A stretch of DNA of 40,802 nucleotides from a virus, in IMG/VR virus record IMGVR_UViG_3300033996_000289, positions 1-40,802 of that record; one strand, given 5' to 3'. The notes under the pieces are model-generated. The model searched no databases. It saw only the letters and a list, made by a program, of their open reading frames with translations, and had not been told where the DNA came from. Both the position numbers and the translations under genes were made by a program. This document shows, one piece after another, positions 16,163 to 21,950 of this stretch. How positions within the stretch are numbered: the stretch's first letter is position 1; each line of letters starts with the position of its first letter.

Positions 16163-16390
16163 TCAGAGAAATGCCTGGGCATGTTTGCGCTTGTTGTGAA
16201 TGGCCAGAATGATTTCTTTGAGCTTGCCGACCGCTTGCTTGCCGCGCTCGTCTTCGACTTTGTTCAGGTAGCCGGCTCGCTTGTTTTTTTGCAGGTCGAG
16301 TACGTGCATGGCCTCGCACTCCAGGCGCCAATCCTCGGACCAGGAGCTGACGACCTGGCCGTTGTGCAAGGTCACCATGCGGTGGTTCAT
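16163..16390 (-). CDS. Small hypothetical protein, charged
   Basis: This 75-aa protein starts MNHRMVTLHNGQVVSSWSEDWRLECEAM. The ATG overlaps the stop of the preceding gene (ATGA). The pattern HNGQVVSSWSEDWRLECEA followed by a basic helix (KNKRAGYLNKVEDERGK) is of a kind seen in small phage proteins of unknown role. No membrane segment is visible. It is the last gene of the small-gene run before the HTH-terminase operon, and may be co-transcribed with either. Confidence 0.6.
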   Translation of the reverse strand: MNHRMVTLHNGQVVSSWSEDWRLECEAMHVLDLQKNKRAGYLNKVEDERGKQAVGKLKEIILAIHNKRKHAQAFL

Positions 16391-16572
16391 TTGCCGTATG
16401 CCTCTTTGAGCCAGTTTTTCATGGCGATGTATTGGCCGCGCTGGGTGTCTTGCGCAACGACGACCATGCCGTTTTCAATTCCCTCGGTCATTTGTTTGAA
16501 TGCGTGCAGCGGTCTTTTGCCATGCGCGTGGCGGATCAGCTTGCGCAGGCCTTTTGCTTTCTTTGCGTTCAT
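16387..16572 (-). CDS. Small basic hypothetical protein
   Basis: This 61-aa lysine/arginine-rich protein starts MNAKKAKGLRKLIRHAHGKRP. AGGAGACACGC precedes the ATG as a strong ribosome binding site. The basic N-terminal third could bind nucleic acid; the rest contains MVVVAQDTQRGQYIAMKNW, which looks like a short beta hairpin. It overlaps its neighbours by 4 nt on both sides, so it belongs to a tight translational chain. No family is recognised. Confidence 0.6.
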   Translation of the reverse strand: MNAKKAKGLRKLIRHAHGKRPLHAFKQMTEGIENGMVVVAQDTQRGQYIAMKNWLKEAYGK

Positions 16573-16742
16573 GCGTGTCTCCTTGGTATGACGTCATCTT
16601 TGCGCTTTTTGTAGATGCTTTCGTAGACACGGTTCAGACAACCCTGGCACACCCACCTGGGCACGCCGCGGGTTAGTTTGGTCTGACCGCCGGCCAAAGA
16701 CTTCGTCGCCTGACAACTCGTGCAAAACTTGGTGTCGTTCAT
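16569..16742 (-). CDS. Small zinc-ribbon protein
   Basis: This 57-aa protein starts MNDTKFCTSCQATK. Two CxxC knuckles are present, FCTSC (7-10) and VCQGC (32-35), spaced as in zinc ribbons. The tail is basic (YKKRKDDVIPRRHA). The ATG at 16742 has GAGGATTGCGAA upstream. The stop overlaps the next ATG. It probably binds nucleic acid or a host protein through a zinc-stabilised fold; no specific function can be assigned. Confidence 0.7.
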   Translation of the reverse strand: MNDTKFCTSCQATKSLAGGQTKLTRGVPRWVCQGCLNRVYESIYKKRKDDVIPRRHA

Positions 16743-16755
16743 TTCGCAATCCTCA

Positions 16756-17034
16756 TCATTGCTTGCGGTAGGTCAACAGCTTTGGGTCATACGCAGACGT
16801 CTTGCCGCCCTGGCCAATCCACACCACATGCACCATGTCCGCAAAGTAGTACCAGCACCCGTGAACGGTTGTGCCGTCTTTTGTCGTGGTGATCACAAGC
16901 CTGCCCAGGTTGCCTTCGTTGCAGCCGGTGTTCAAAAACAGGATGCGGCCGCCGGCTTCGTTTGGTGTTTCGAGCCACTCTTCGGCATGGGTTACGCCAG
17001 CCACCAGCAAAGCGATTACGAATAATTTTTTCAT
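16756..17034 (-). CDS. Secreted (periplasmic) small phage protein
   Basis: This 92-aa protein starts MKKLFVIALLVAGVTHAEEW, a textbook Sec signal peptide: KK, a hydrophobic core, and an A-x-A-like site THA before EEW. The ATG at 17034 has GGGGATCAAC upstream. The mature ~75 residues contain ILFLNTGCNEGNLGRLVITT and HGCWYYFADMVHVVW; the two cysteines could form a disulfide in the periplasm. There is no lipobox and no lysis motif. An exported protein among early/middle genes may alter the host envelope, for example in superinfection exclusion, but that is inference. Confidence 0.75.
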   Translation of the reverse strand: MKKLFVIALLVAGVTHAEEWLETPNEAGGRILFLNTGCNEGNLGRLVITTTKDGTTVHGCWYYFADMVHVVWIGQGGKTSAYDPKLLTYRKQ

Positions 17035-17054
17035 GTTGATCCCCATTTGCGACT

Positions 17055-17363
17055 TCAGTCTTTACCCAACGAACTGACGCGACGTAACCCTGCTGCGTCA
17101 ACTTGTTGCCGTATGGCTTGCTGGTATTCGTCAAGCAGTTTGTGTGCGTCATCCCAGGTGCGCTCCGGGTTACGCAGCGAGCCCTCCAGCATTGCGGCCA
17201 GCCGGTGACAGTAGCGATCTTCGACATCAGGCTGCGCGAGTCGGGTGCGGAGCATTTTGATTAAGTTGTTTTCAAGGGTAGTAACGTCTTCAGCTTCCTC
17301 TAAAAACAATTCAAACACTTCTAATAACTGCTGCGCTTCCTCGCGGGTTAGTGTGATTGTCAT
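17055..17363 (-). CDS. Hypothetical helical protein
   Basis: This 102-aa acidic protein starts MTITLTREEAQQLLEVFELFLEEAEDV; the ATG overlaps the preceding stop. It is uniformly helical (LENNLIKMLRTRLAQ, WDDAHKLLDEYQQAIRQQV) with no cysteine pairs or membrane segments. The opening LTREEAQQLLE-FE is of a kind common in small phage proteins. Function is unknown, and the gene belongs to the tightly packed small-gene run. Confidence 0.65.
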   Translation of the reverse strand: MTITLTREEAQQLLEVFELFLEEAEDVTTLENNLIKMLRTRLAQPDVEDRYCHRLAAMLEGSLRNPERTWDDAHKLLDEYQQAIRQQVDAAGLRRVSSLGKD

Positions 17364-17539
17364 TCTTCTCCCCTTGCTTGATGTTTAGCCTCGAGCTCGC
17401 GCATGTCCATGGCCAGGTCAGCGACGCCGTGCCAGTCTTCCCTTGCAATCATCACCTGCAGATATTCCAGGAAAACCCTGCGCTGCGTTTCGTACTGGGC
17501 GTAGTAGTTACCGTGCTGCTGGTGTTTGCGCCAGTCCAT
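17360..17539 (-). CDS. Small hypothetical protein
   Basis: This 59-aa protein starts MDWRKHQQHGNYYAQYETQRR. It is rich in Q, Y, R and E and probably helical throughout (VFLEYLQVMIAREDWHGVADLAMDMRELEAKHQ). Start and stop overlap its neighbours (TGATGG before, ATGA after), so it is translated as part of a chain. No family is recognised. Confidence 0.6.
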   Translation of the reverse strand: MDWRKHQQHGNYYAQYETQRRVFLEYLQVMIAREDWHGVADLAMDMRELEAKHQARGEE

Positions 17540-17640
17540 CACTTCACCCACAGGTAAAAAGCTGATGCTATAAACGCGACGCACAAGCCGCTGCCAATCA
17601 GCACACCTGCGCCGACGAGTATCACTGCTGCAGTATTCAT
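17539..17640 (-). CDS. 33-aa single-span membrane peptide
   Basis: This tiny gene starts MNTAAVILVGAGVLIGSG and ends AFYLWVK, almost entirely hydrophobic with glycine/alanine-rich small residues, so a single membrane span. GGAGGAAAAA gives a near-perfect ribosome binding site, which is the main reason to accept so short a gene. It overlaps the previous 39-aa membrane gene and the next gene by a few bases. Confidence 0.6.
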   Translation of the reverse strand: MNTAAVILVGAGVLIGSGLCVAFIASAFYLWVK

Positions 17641-17756
17641 TTTTTCCTCCGGTTAGATTGACCACATATCAACATCGACAGTACTGCAAACGCTACAGAG
17701 ACAGCCATGCACGCTATGCCTATCACGGCACACATATCCCAAATAATTTGCTTCAT
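17637..17756 (-). CDS. 39-aa single-span membrane peptide
   Basis: Starting MKQIIWDMCAVIGIACMAVS, this is one hydrophobic span followed by a short basic tail (CGQSNRRKK), so the C-terminus is probably cytoplasmic. The ATG at 17756 overlaps the nuclease-like gene's stop (ATGA), and GGAGG lies upstream. It is followed at once by a second tiny membrane peptide. The function is unknown; small inner-membrane peptides of phages can act in exclusion or host takeover. Confidence 0.55.
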   Translation of the reverse strand: MKQIIWDMCAVIGIACMAVSVAFAVLSMLICGQSNRRKK

Positions 17757-18322
17757 GTAAACACGTCCTCCGCAGAAAATTTATGCAGCTCGACAAACAG
17801 CTCCGGCCAGGACTTGGCTCGGTAGAACAAATCCTCGTTTGCAATTTCGTAGGTAGTTGTTTTCATCGCAAAGGTTGTGGAGTCATCGCGTGTTCTGACG
17901 GCGCCCTTTGCGTACAACCTCGCCCGATCGAACAGCAGGGGTTTGGGTAACCAGCCACAAACAGTCAGCCGGTTAGAGCTGGTGTCGAGCGAAAGGAAAA
18001 TATAAGCATCGACATCGAACTTTGTCTGCTGTTTGATCAGATTGTTTACAAAATTTATTTTGGGTGGGCAGGTACGGCCCATGGTTTTGACATCAAACCG
18101 CAGGCCAAAGAGCTCGAAGTCGTAACCGCCATCAAACTGTCCGGTCGGCTCCATCAGTCGCCGGCCAATGGCGACATTGACCATGTTTTCGCCAATGATG
18201 CCAACGAGCTGCTGGCTTTGAGTGCCGTCCGAACCATCTCCGCGCTGGCCAAGGTTGTGCTGCCTGCAGACCTCGACCGATGCGTCGATGACGTAGTCCG
18301 GCACGTCGACTGTGAATGCCAT
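17753..18322 (-). CDS. PD-(D/E)XK nuclease-like protein
   Basis: This is a 189-aa protein starting MAFTVDVPDYVIDAS at 18322, overlapping the upstream stop (TGATG). A PD-(D/E)XK arrangement is visible: a helix with E45 (GIIGENMVNVAIG), D68 in DGGYDFELFG, then D77-V-K79 in LRFDVKTMG, followed by a strand VDAYIFLSLD and the closing KSWPELF. That order (E, D, D-x-K, beta strand) fits the fold of restriction-like nucleases. It sits among replication genes, so host DNA degradation or recombination intermediate processing are possible. Activity is inferred from motifs only. Confidence 0.65.
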   Translation of the reverse strand: MAFTVDVPDYVIDASVEVCRQHNLGQRGDGSDGTQSQQLVGIIGENMVNVAIGRRLMEPTGQFDGGYDFELFGLRFDVKTMGRTCPPKINFVNNLIKQQTKFDVDAYIFLSLDTSSNRLTVCGWLPKPLLFDRARLYAKGAVRTRDDSTTFAMKTTTYEIANEDLFYRAKSWPELFVELHKFSAEDVFT

Positions 18323-18525
18323 CACCGGAAGACAAAGACCAGTGAAAAGACCGCGGCGATGACGATCATCACGTACCGAGCTCGACGGCTGTAGAGGATC
18401 TCGTCGTCATCAAAGTCGTTGCGGTTAATGTAGCCGCCGTTGGTAGCCTCTTCCCAGGTGCGCGGCACCGAGCTGGGGTACAGGTTGCGTGACACGTTGC
18501 GGTCGTTATACTGCTTCAGGTCCAT
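18322..18525 (-). CDS. Small tail-anchored membrane protein
   Basis: This 67-aa protein begins MDLKQYNDRNVSRNLYPSSVP, soluble and charged for ~48 residues, then ends with one membrane span (YVMIVIAAVFSLVFVFR). ACCAAGGAGGACAAAG before the ATG is a strong ribosome binding site. Its start overlaps the end of the P-like replication gene by 20 nt. It could tether a replication or nuclease complex to the membrane; no evidence beyond its place. Confidence 0.6.
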   Translation of the reverse strand: MDLKQYNDRNVSRNLYPSSVPRTWEEATNGGYINRNDFDDDEILYSRRARYVMIVIAAVFSLVFVFR

Positions 18526-18952
18526 CTTTGTCCTCCTTGGGGTTCGACATTGACATCTTGGATTTTAGGTTAGCCATGATCTCGGTGATCTTTTGCTTGC
18601 CGGCTTCGTACTCTGCTTCGGTCAGCGTGCGGTCAATCATCAGGTGTTTGGGCGCAACGTAAGCGTGACGACAGAGCTCGAGAAACTGCGGCAGCGTAGG
18701 CGGTTCAAGCGGCAAACACTCGAGCACGCGCTTCAAAGTTTCCGGCGATTCTTTGTAACCGGCCAGTCGTTCAGCCCACACGTTCATCGCGTTGACCAGG
18801 CCTGCGTCCTGGCCATCAGGCAGGATCTGGCCAGTGCGCCACATGAGAATGAACTTCTGCCCGTAGTAAGCCTGCATGGTGCTAAAGATCTTCTGAATCC
18901 AGGAATCCGGCAACCGACGTGGGTGTGACGTCAATGATGTGACTTTGTCCAT
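18506..18952 (-). CDS. Lambda P-like replication protein (helicase loader type)
   Basis: This 148-aa protein starts MDKVTSLTSHPRRLPDSW at 18952. The body contains IQKIFSTMQAYYGQKFILMW, VNAMNVWAERLAGY, and LECLPLEPPTLPQFLELCRHAY. The last pattern (LP--PP----FL-LC) is the conserved C-terminal feature of phage replication protein P families, which load the host replicative helicase. It follows and overlaps (71 nt) the DUF1376 replication gene, the usual O-then-P order. No helicase or polymerase gene is present, so the phage should rely on host DnaB and Pol III. Confidence 0.7.
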   Translation of the reverse strand: MDKVTSLTSHPRRLPDSWIQKIFSTMQAYYGQKFILMWRTGQILPDGQDAGLVNAMNVWAERLAGYKESPETLKRVLECLPLEPPTLPQFLELCRHAYVAPKHLMIDRTLTEAEYEAGKQKITEIMANLKSKMSMSNPKEDKDGPEAV

Positions 18953-19763
18953 TTTGCAATTTCCTTTCGTCTCCAAAGATTGTCCTGGCTGCTGCCAGGG
19001 TTGCGGCTTGCGCGTGCGTCATCCGCCCAGGGCCGTTGCCGCCGTTGCCAGTCCTGGCCATCTCGTTGGTTAGCCACTTGGCCTCGAACCCACCCCAGCT
19101 TTTTTTGACGCAGTACTCGATCGCGTCAGGCAAAGACAGGTTGGCCTCGATTGCTTCCTTGGCAACCGCCTCAAATGCCCGTTCGGTGTGAACCAGCTTT
19201 TTGGCAAGCCTGACCTTCAACCAGTCTTCAGCAATGTCAACCGGTACACCGCGGTCGGTTAACCACTTGGCCGGTCTAAACTTCTCATGCTTAACTTTTT
19301 TGACGAGAGAGATCGGCGCGGTAGCGCCTATGTCTTTATCTTCTGTTTTCTGTTTTATGGTTTCTGTTTCTTGGTTTATGTTTGGTTGCACGTTCGTTGC
19401 TTTTGTGTTGAACGTCCGTTGAACAGACGTTGAACGGGCGTTGGCTCTCTTTTGAGCAGACAATTTGCCAGCCCTTGAAGCAGACTCCTGCTTGTCGTGG
19501 TACTTGGCAATCTCATCATCGGCCCGAGAGTGAGTCCAGCCGCGGCCTTCCACGTAAGTAAAGAACTCTTCAAGCACCGACTGCACGTCTTTTTCGTGCT
19601 TACGCATGTTGATCAAACGTGCAACGGTCGTTGAACACTCGTTCAACGGTTGTTCATGCAGGTAATACAGGTCTAAAAGTCGGCGATAAGCGAGATCTTC
19701 CATCTCCGACAGGTGTCGGGTGTGGCTGGCGTAGTCGCCAATGTTAAAAGAGTAGTAGTGCAT
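18882..19763 (-). CDS. DUF1376 replication initiator-type protein
   Basis: This 293-aa protein opens MHYYSFNIGDYASHTRHLSE, continuing EMEDLAYRRLLDLYYLHE, the standard DUF1376 domain (about residues 1-90), a winged-helix-like module of phage replisome organisers. A charged, polar linker (100-150) follows. The C-terminal half (FRPAKWLTDRGVPVDIAEDWLKVR ... SWGGFEAKWL) matches DnaT-like primosomal C-domains. Together this is the likely origin-binding and primosome-recruiting protein, equivalent to lambda O. The ATG at 19763 overlaps the upstream stop (GTGATG) with GGGGGAGC as ribosome binding site. Confidence 0.78.
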   Translation of the reverse strand: MHYYSFNIGDYASHTRHLSEMEDLAYRRLLDLYYLHEQPLNECSTTVARLINMRKHEKDVQSVLEEFFTYVEGRGWTHSRADDEIAKYHDKQESASRAGKLSAQKRANARSTSVQRTFNTKATNVQPNINQETETIKQKTEDKDIGATAPISLVKKVKHEKFRPAKWLTDRGVPVDIAEDWLKVRLAKKLVHTERAFEAVAKEAIEANLSLPDAIEYCVKKSWGGFEAKWLTNEMARTGNGGNGPGRMTHAQAATLAAARTIFGDERKLQNGQSHIIDVTPTSVAGFLDSEDL

Positions 19764-19969
19764 CACGCTCCCCCTTTGGCAAGTTTGAGCAATGCCTTGA
19801 TCTTCTCCCTGTTTTTTCTCATGCCTTCACGCGCACGAGCGCCAGAGCATTCCACGCAGGTTCCGTTGATCGTGTAGCGACGAGTGGTGCCGCAGTTCTT
19901 GCAGGGCGTACCATCGAACGTAGTTTCACCTTCTCTTGCTGCAGCCAGTCTGATGGTGTTGATTGACAC
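19763..19969 (-). CDS. Small zinc-ribbon protein, first gene of the replication operon
   Basis: This 68-aa protein starts at GTG 19969 (MSINTIRLAAAREGET), with AAGGAGGGCCAT upstream at ideal spacing; an ATG 2 nt away is out of frame. CKNC (23-26) and CVEC (38-41) around TTRRYTINGT form a zinc ribbon of the type seen in small phage and HNH-related proteins. The C-terminus is a basic helix (REGMRKNREKIKALLKLAKGG). It lies ~20 nt after a strong sigma-70 promoter and immediately before the DUF1376 gene, so it is expressed early. Confidence 0.75.
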   Translation of the reverse strand: MSINTIRLAAAREGETTFDGTPCKNCGTTRRYTINGTCVECSGARAREGMRKNREKIKALLKLAKGGA

Positions 19970-19984
19970 ATGGCCCTCCTTAAT

Positions 19985-20007
19985 GGTTATTTGTACAAAC
20001 AATAACC
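19985..20007 (-). promoter_or_regulatory. Operator-like inverted repeat over the -10 box
   Basis: GGTTATT (19985-19991) and AATAACC (20001-20007) form a perfect 7-bp inverted repeat across 9 nt, with an inner TTGTACAA dyad. The repeat overlaps the -10 box of the minus-strand promoter, so a bound dimer should repress it. The Cro-like HTH protein at 21076-21309 is the obvious candidate binder (inference). Confidence 0.65.
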
Positions 20008-20027
20008 GGCATGGGAACCAGTGTCAA
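19999..20027 (-). promoter_or_regulatory. Strong sigma-70 promoter for the replication operon
   Basis: On the minus strand TTGACA (20027-20022, 6/6) and TATTGT (20004-19999, 4/6) are exactly 17 nt apart. Transcription would begin near 19992, about 22 nt before the GTG start of the zinc-ribbon gene. Confidence 0.75.
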
Positions 20028-20247
20028 CAAAATAATTTGATCCGGGCGGGTGCCCGTCTTTCCGGGCTGTCCACCAGGTCACCGCCTTCGTGAAGGGAGG
20101 AGCGCGGCCCTGGCTGCCGGAGTTAGCAGGAGAAACCGAGCAAAACCTGCGCCACTACCGGCTGGGCTCGGTGAGGGGTACTCGCTGCACTGGCTCTATC
20201 CTTGACGACTTGTTGTCGACAAACCAGCATCCGCTTTCCCCCGGGGA
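20028..20247. other. Gene-free, GC-rich structured region (possible replication origin or non-coding RNA)
   Basis: These 220 bp between two genes of the early minus-strand block hold no credible reading frame. They contain many inverted repeats: CGGGC/GCCCG (20043-20056), CCTTC/GAAGG (20085-20096), GCAGG/CCTGC (20126-20150), ACCGAGC/GCTCGGT (20135-20171), and the perfect palindrome TTGTCGACAA (20213-20222), which itself lies in a larger imperfect hairpin from 20202. The clustering beside the promoter of the DUF1376 replication gene suggests an origin, a structured RNA or a regulatory leader. No known RNA family or tRNA is recognised. Confidence 0.5.
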
Positions 20248-20427
20248 TTAGTGTACGTCGACTTGCTCTGCGGCGTGATCCTTCTGCGCCTCGATGGCGT
20301 GGCTTGCCATAGTCTGCAGCTTGGTCATCAGCAAGTTGACCTGGTCGTACGGCAGCTTCGACAGTGCGTAGAGAATGACGTTGACCTCTTCAACGAACAG
20401 CGTCATCGGTAGTGGTTTACTTTCCAT
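20248..20427 (-). CDS. Small hypothetical protein
   Basis: This 59-aa protein starts MESKPLPMTLFVEEVNVILY and is amphipathic-helical (ALSKLPYDQVNLLMTKLQTM) with a histidine/acidic tail (EAQKDHAAEQVDVH). GAGAGGCAATC gives a ribosome binding site. The pattern EVN-IL-AL-KLPY-QV--L---L is of a kind common in small phage proteins of unknown role. It lies between the SSB-like gene and the structured gene-free region. Confidence 0.65.
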   Translation of the reverse strand: MESKPLPMTLFVEEVNVILYALSKLPYDQVNLLMTKLQTMASHAIEAQKDHAAEQVDVH

Positions 20428-20439
20428 GATTGCCTCTCA

Positions 20440-20733
20440 TCAAAATGGATTGTCGTCGTTAGGCGCACTAGCAGGACTAGCTACAGCGCCAGGTGCATTC
20501 GGATTGGCCATCTTTTCCCGTGGCGGAAACTTCCACACAGCAATACTGCTGTCGGCTTTGCCATTGAGGTTAGGCACGCCGGCCGGGTTAAACCATCGAT
20601 CAATCAGCAGGTAGGTGCTGCCGTCGTCGCCCTGCAACTCGGCGCCGATGTTTCTGTAATCGGCTTTCTTCTCACCGTTTTTGTTGGTGTACTCACCGAC
20701 CTTAACTACCAGGTCGTTCAATCTCTTGACCAT
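20440..20733 (-). CDS. Small SSB-like protein with acidic C-terminal tip
   Basis: This 97-aa protein starts MVKRLNDLVVKVGEYTNKNG, with GGAGACAGTC as ribosome binding site. The body reads as a short beta-barrel (VKVGEYTNKNGEKKADYRNIG, STYLLIDRWFNPAGVPN, SSIAVWKFPPRE), followed by a proline/alanine linker and a terminal APNDDNPF. The ending is like the D-D-I-P-F tip of single-stranded DNA-binding proteins, which docks partner enzymes. Encoded next to RusA and in a genome with RecT, it is probably the phage's ssDNA-binding protein or a recruitment factor. The OB-fold is inferred. Confidence 0.55.
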   Translation of the reverse strand: MVKRLNDLVVKVGEYTNKNGEKKADYRNIGAELQGDDGSTYLLIDRWFNPAGVPNLNGKADSSIAVWKFPPREKMANPNAPGAVASPASAPNDDNPF

Positions 20734-21088
20734 GACTGTCTCCTGAAATGCGGACTAAAACGTAACCGCCGATCTCGTCCGCAACCCGAACGGCGATGGT
20801 GTCAAACCTCTTGTCGTCAATGCGCAGACCATCGGCCACGCCATCAAGCCCTGACTTCATCCTGGCCAGCAGGTTGTCGCGGTCATAGTCGCGCCGATTC
20901 GGCCGGTAGAAGGTGAGCTCGACGCGCAGCTTGGCCGGCAGGCCGGCACCCTGGGATTGGCGCTGCTGGATAGTCGCCCAGGAACAATCCTGACGGTATT
21001 TTTTCTTGGCCCGAAACAGCGCCATGTAGTGGCCGCGGCTGTTGGGTGACAGCTCGCTCGGTGGCCAGGGGAGTTTTAATTCGACCAC
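20702..21088 (-). CDS. rusA: RusA-family Holliday junction resolvase
   Basis: This 128-aa protein starts at GTG 21088 (MVELKLPWPPSELSPNSRGH). The family signature is complete: PWPPS and the N-terminal N-R region, then RRDYDRDNLLARMKSGLDGV with D67/D69/D71-N72 and D82, followed by DGLRIDDKRF (D91, D92), the acidic metal site. Length is normal (about 120). It resolves four-way junctions as a dimer. It overlaps the HTH gene upstream by 13 nt and the SSB-like gene downstream by 32 nt, one operon. Confidence 0.9.
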   Translation of the reverse strand: MVELKLPWPPSELSPNSRGHYMALFRAKKKYRQDCSWATIQQRQSQGAGLPAKLRVELTFYRPNRRDYDRDNLLARMKSGLDGVADGLRIDDKRFDTIAVRVADEIGGYVLVRISGDSHGQEIERPGS

Positions 21089-21309
21089 GATACGTCGCGC
21101 CCAAAGATTACGTCATGGGCGGAAATCTCTATGCCTTGATCCCAGGCAGTCTGCAGGATCTTTTTCTGCACCGAGGTAGGAACCACGCCCAGGCGCTTCC
21201 AGCGGCTGACCGCGGCAGGGTCACGGCCAATGGCCCGGGCTAGTTTTCTGACACCGCCGAACAGCTCGATGACCAGGTCGACAGGGGTAATGTGTTTGGT
21301 TGGACTCAT
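21076..21309 (-). CDS. Cro-like helix-turn-helix regulator
   Basis: This 77-aa protein starts MSPTKHITPVDLVIELFGGV. The HTH is VRKLARAIGRDPAAVSRWKRLGVVP, the standard arrangement of Cro/DNA-binding proteins that sense FGG-x-x-x-LA (a pattern also seen in carph-isopro-type regulators), followed by VQKKILQTAWDQGIEISAHDVIF. As the first gene leftwards from the divergent region at 21310-21487, it probably regulates the early operons on both sides. No CI-type repressor with a protease/dimerisation domain is seen. Confidence 0.8.
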   Translation of the reverse strand: MSPTKHITPVDLVIELFGGVRKLARAIGRDPAAVSRWKRLGVVPTSVQKKILQTAWDQGIEISAHDVIFGRDVSWSN

Positions 21310-21415
21310 CGCATAATGATGACACAGTATCAACACCATTTTCCATAGTGTTTTGCCAATCAGGTGATTAAACGTGTTGCAGGAACATTAAGGAATAATT
21401 CGGATTAAAAAGTTG

Positions 21416-21444
21416 TTGACGACTGCTTTGGTGTGGAGGAGAAT
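21416..21444 (+). promoter_or_regulatory. Possible promoter of the plus-strand recombination operon
   Basis: TTGACG (21416-21421) and GAGAAT (21439-21444) are 17 nt apart, 5/6 and 4/6 matches to sigma-70, and lie ~45 nt before the first plus-strand gene in the 178-nt divergent region. The rest of this region (21310-21487) is AT-rich and holds no gene. A clear minus-strand promoter for the HTH gene was not found. Confidence 0.45.
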
Positions 21445-21487
21445 GCAACGCATGGCAGCAGTCGTTGCCGCTTACCAGGAGACAACC

Positions 21488-21685
21488 ATGATCAAGTACG
21501 ACAGTGACGCAGTGGGTATCGCCGAAGGCTGGATTCCGGTCGACAACGCAGAGCAGCGCCTCGAAGCCTGGCAGCACCTGATTGACACCGGTCTGTGCTG
21601 GCAACTGCAAGGCTGGTTCGGCCGCACCGCGGTAGACCTCATCGAGCGCGGCCTGTGCCGCCCTGCCCAGGACAAACTCAACTAA
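21488..21685 (+). CDS. Small conserved-type phage protein (first gene of the recombination operon)
   Basis: This 65-aa protein starts MIKYDSDAVGIAEGWIPVDN at 21488, with CAGGAGACAACC upstream, better than the TTG at 21413. The core AWQHLIDTGLCWQLQGWFGRTAVDLIERGL is of a type that recurs in short phage proteins in which an L-DTG--W-LQGW-GR-A helix pair is conserved. No function is known to me. The tight, aromatic-rich helices suggest a protein-protein interaction role. Confidence 0.7.
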   Translation: MIKYDSDAVGIAEGWIPVDNAEQRLEAWQHLIDTGLCWQLQGWFGRTAVDLIERGLCRPAQDKLN

Positions 21686-21701
21686 CCATTCGGAGCACGC
21701 C

Positions 21702-21881
21702 ATGCCCTACTACCAGTCATTCAAAGCGCCCACGGCCGAGCTGGCCAAGGCAGCAGCAGAGAAGTTCGTCAAGCAACTGCCCTTTATGTCCGACCCCAGC
21801 ATCGACAAGGTCGTCTACATTGAGCACCCGGACGGCAAAAAAGAATGGTCCGCCACGGTGATCTACTACACCCTCGACTAA
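21702..21881 (+). CDS. Small hypothetical protein
   Basis: This 59-aa protein starts MPYYQSFKAPTAELAKAAAE, with CGGAGCACGCC upstream as ribosome binding site. An alternating helix-strand pattern is visible (ELAKAAAEKFVKQL, then KVVYIEHPDGKKEWSATVIYY), like a small alpha/beta domain. No family is recognised. It lies 16 nt after the preceding gene in the recombination operon. Confidence 0.6.
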   Translation: MPYYQSFKAPTAELAKAAAEKFVKQLPFMSDPSIDKVVYIEHPDGKKEWSATVIYYTLD

Positions 21882-21889
21882 TTTTCTTG

Positions 21890-21919
21890 TTGACGTTATT
21901 TCCACATTGGTGTTATCTT
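21890..21919 (+). promoter_or_regulatory. Probable internal promoter for the YqaJ-RecT genes
   Basis: TTGACG (21890-21895) and TATCTT (21914-21919) are 18 nt apart (17 nt if TTATCT is used) in a 69-nt AT-rich gap. The next gene starts 31 nt later after a GGAGC ribosome binding site. Confidence 0.55.
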
Positions 21920-21950
21920 ATCAACGCAACATTACTAAACGGAGCTTTTA

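Noticed and set aside
20028-20247. A tRNA in the structured gene-free region
   Set aside because: No T-loop GGTTCGA-type sequence and no cloverleaf arms with correct spacing; none was found elsewhere in the window either.
21310-21919. TGGTGT elements near 21328, 21428 and 21907 as a shared operator
   Set aside because: Only a 6-bp match with different flanks and spacing; too short to support a site.
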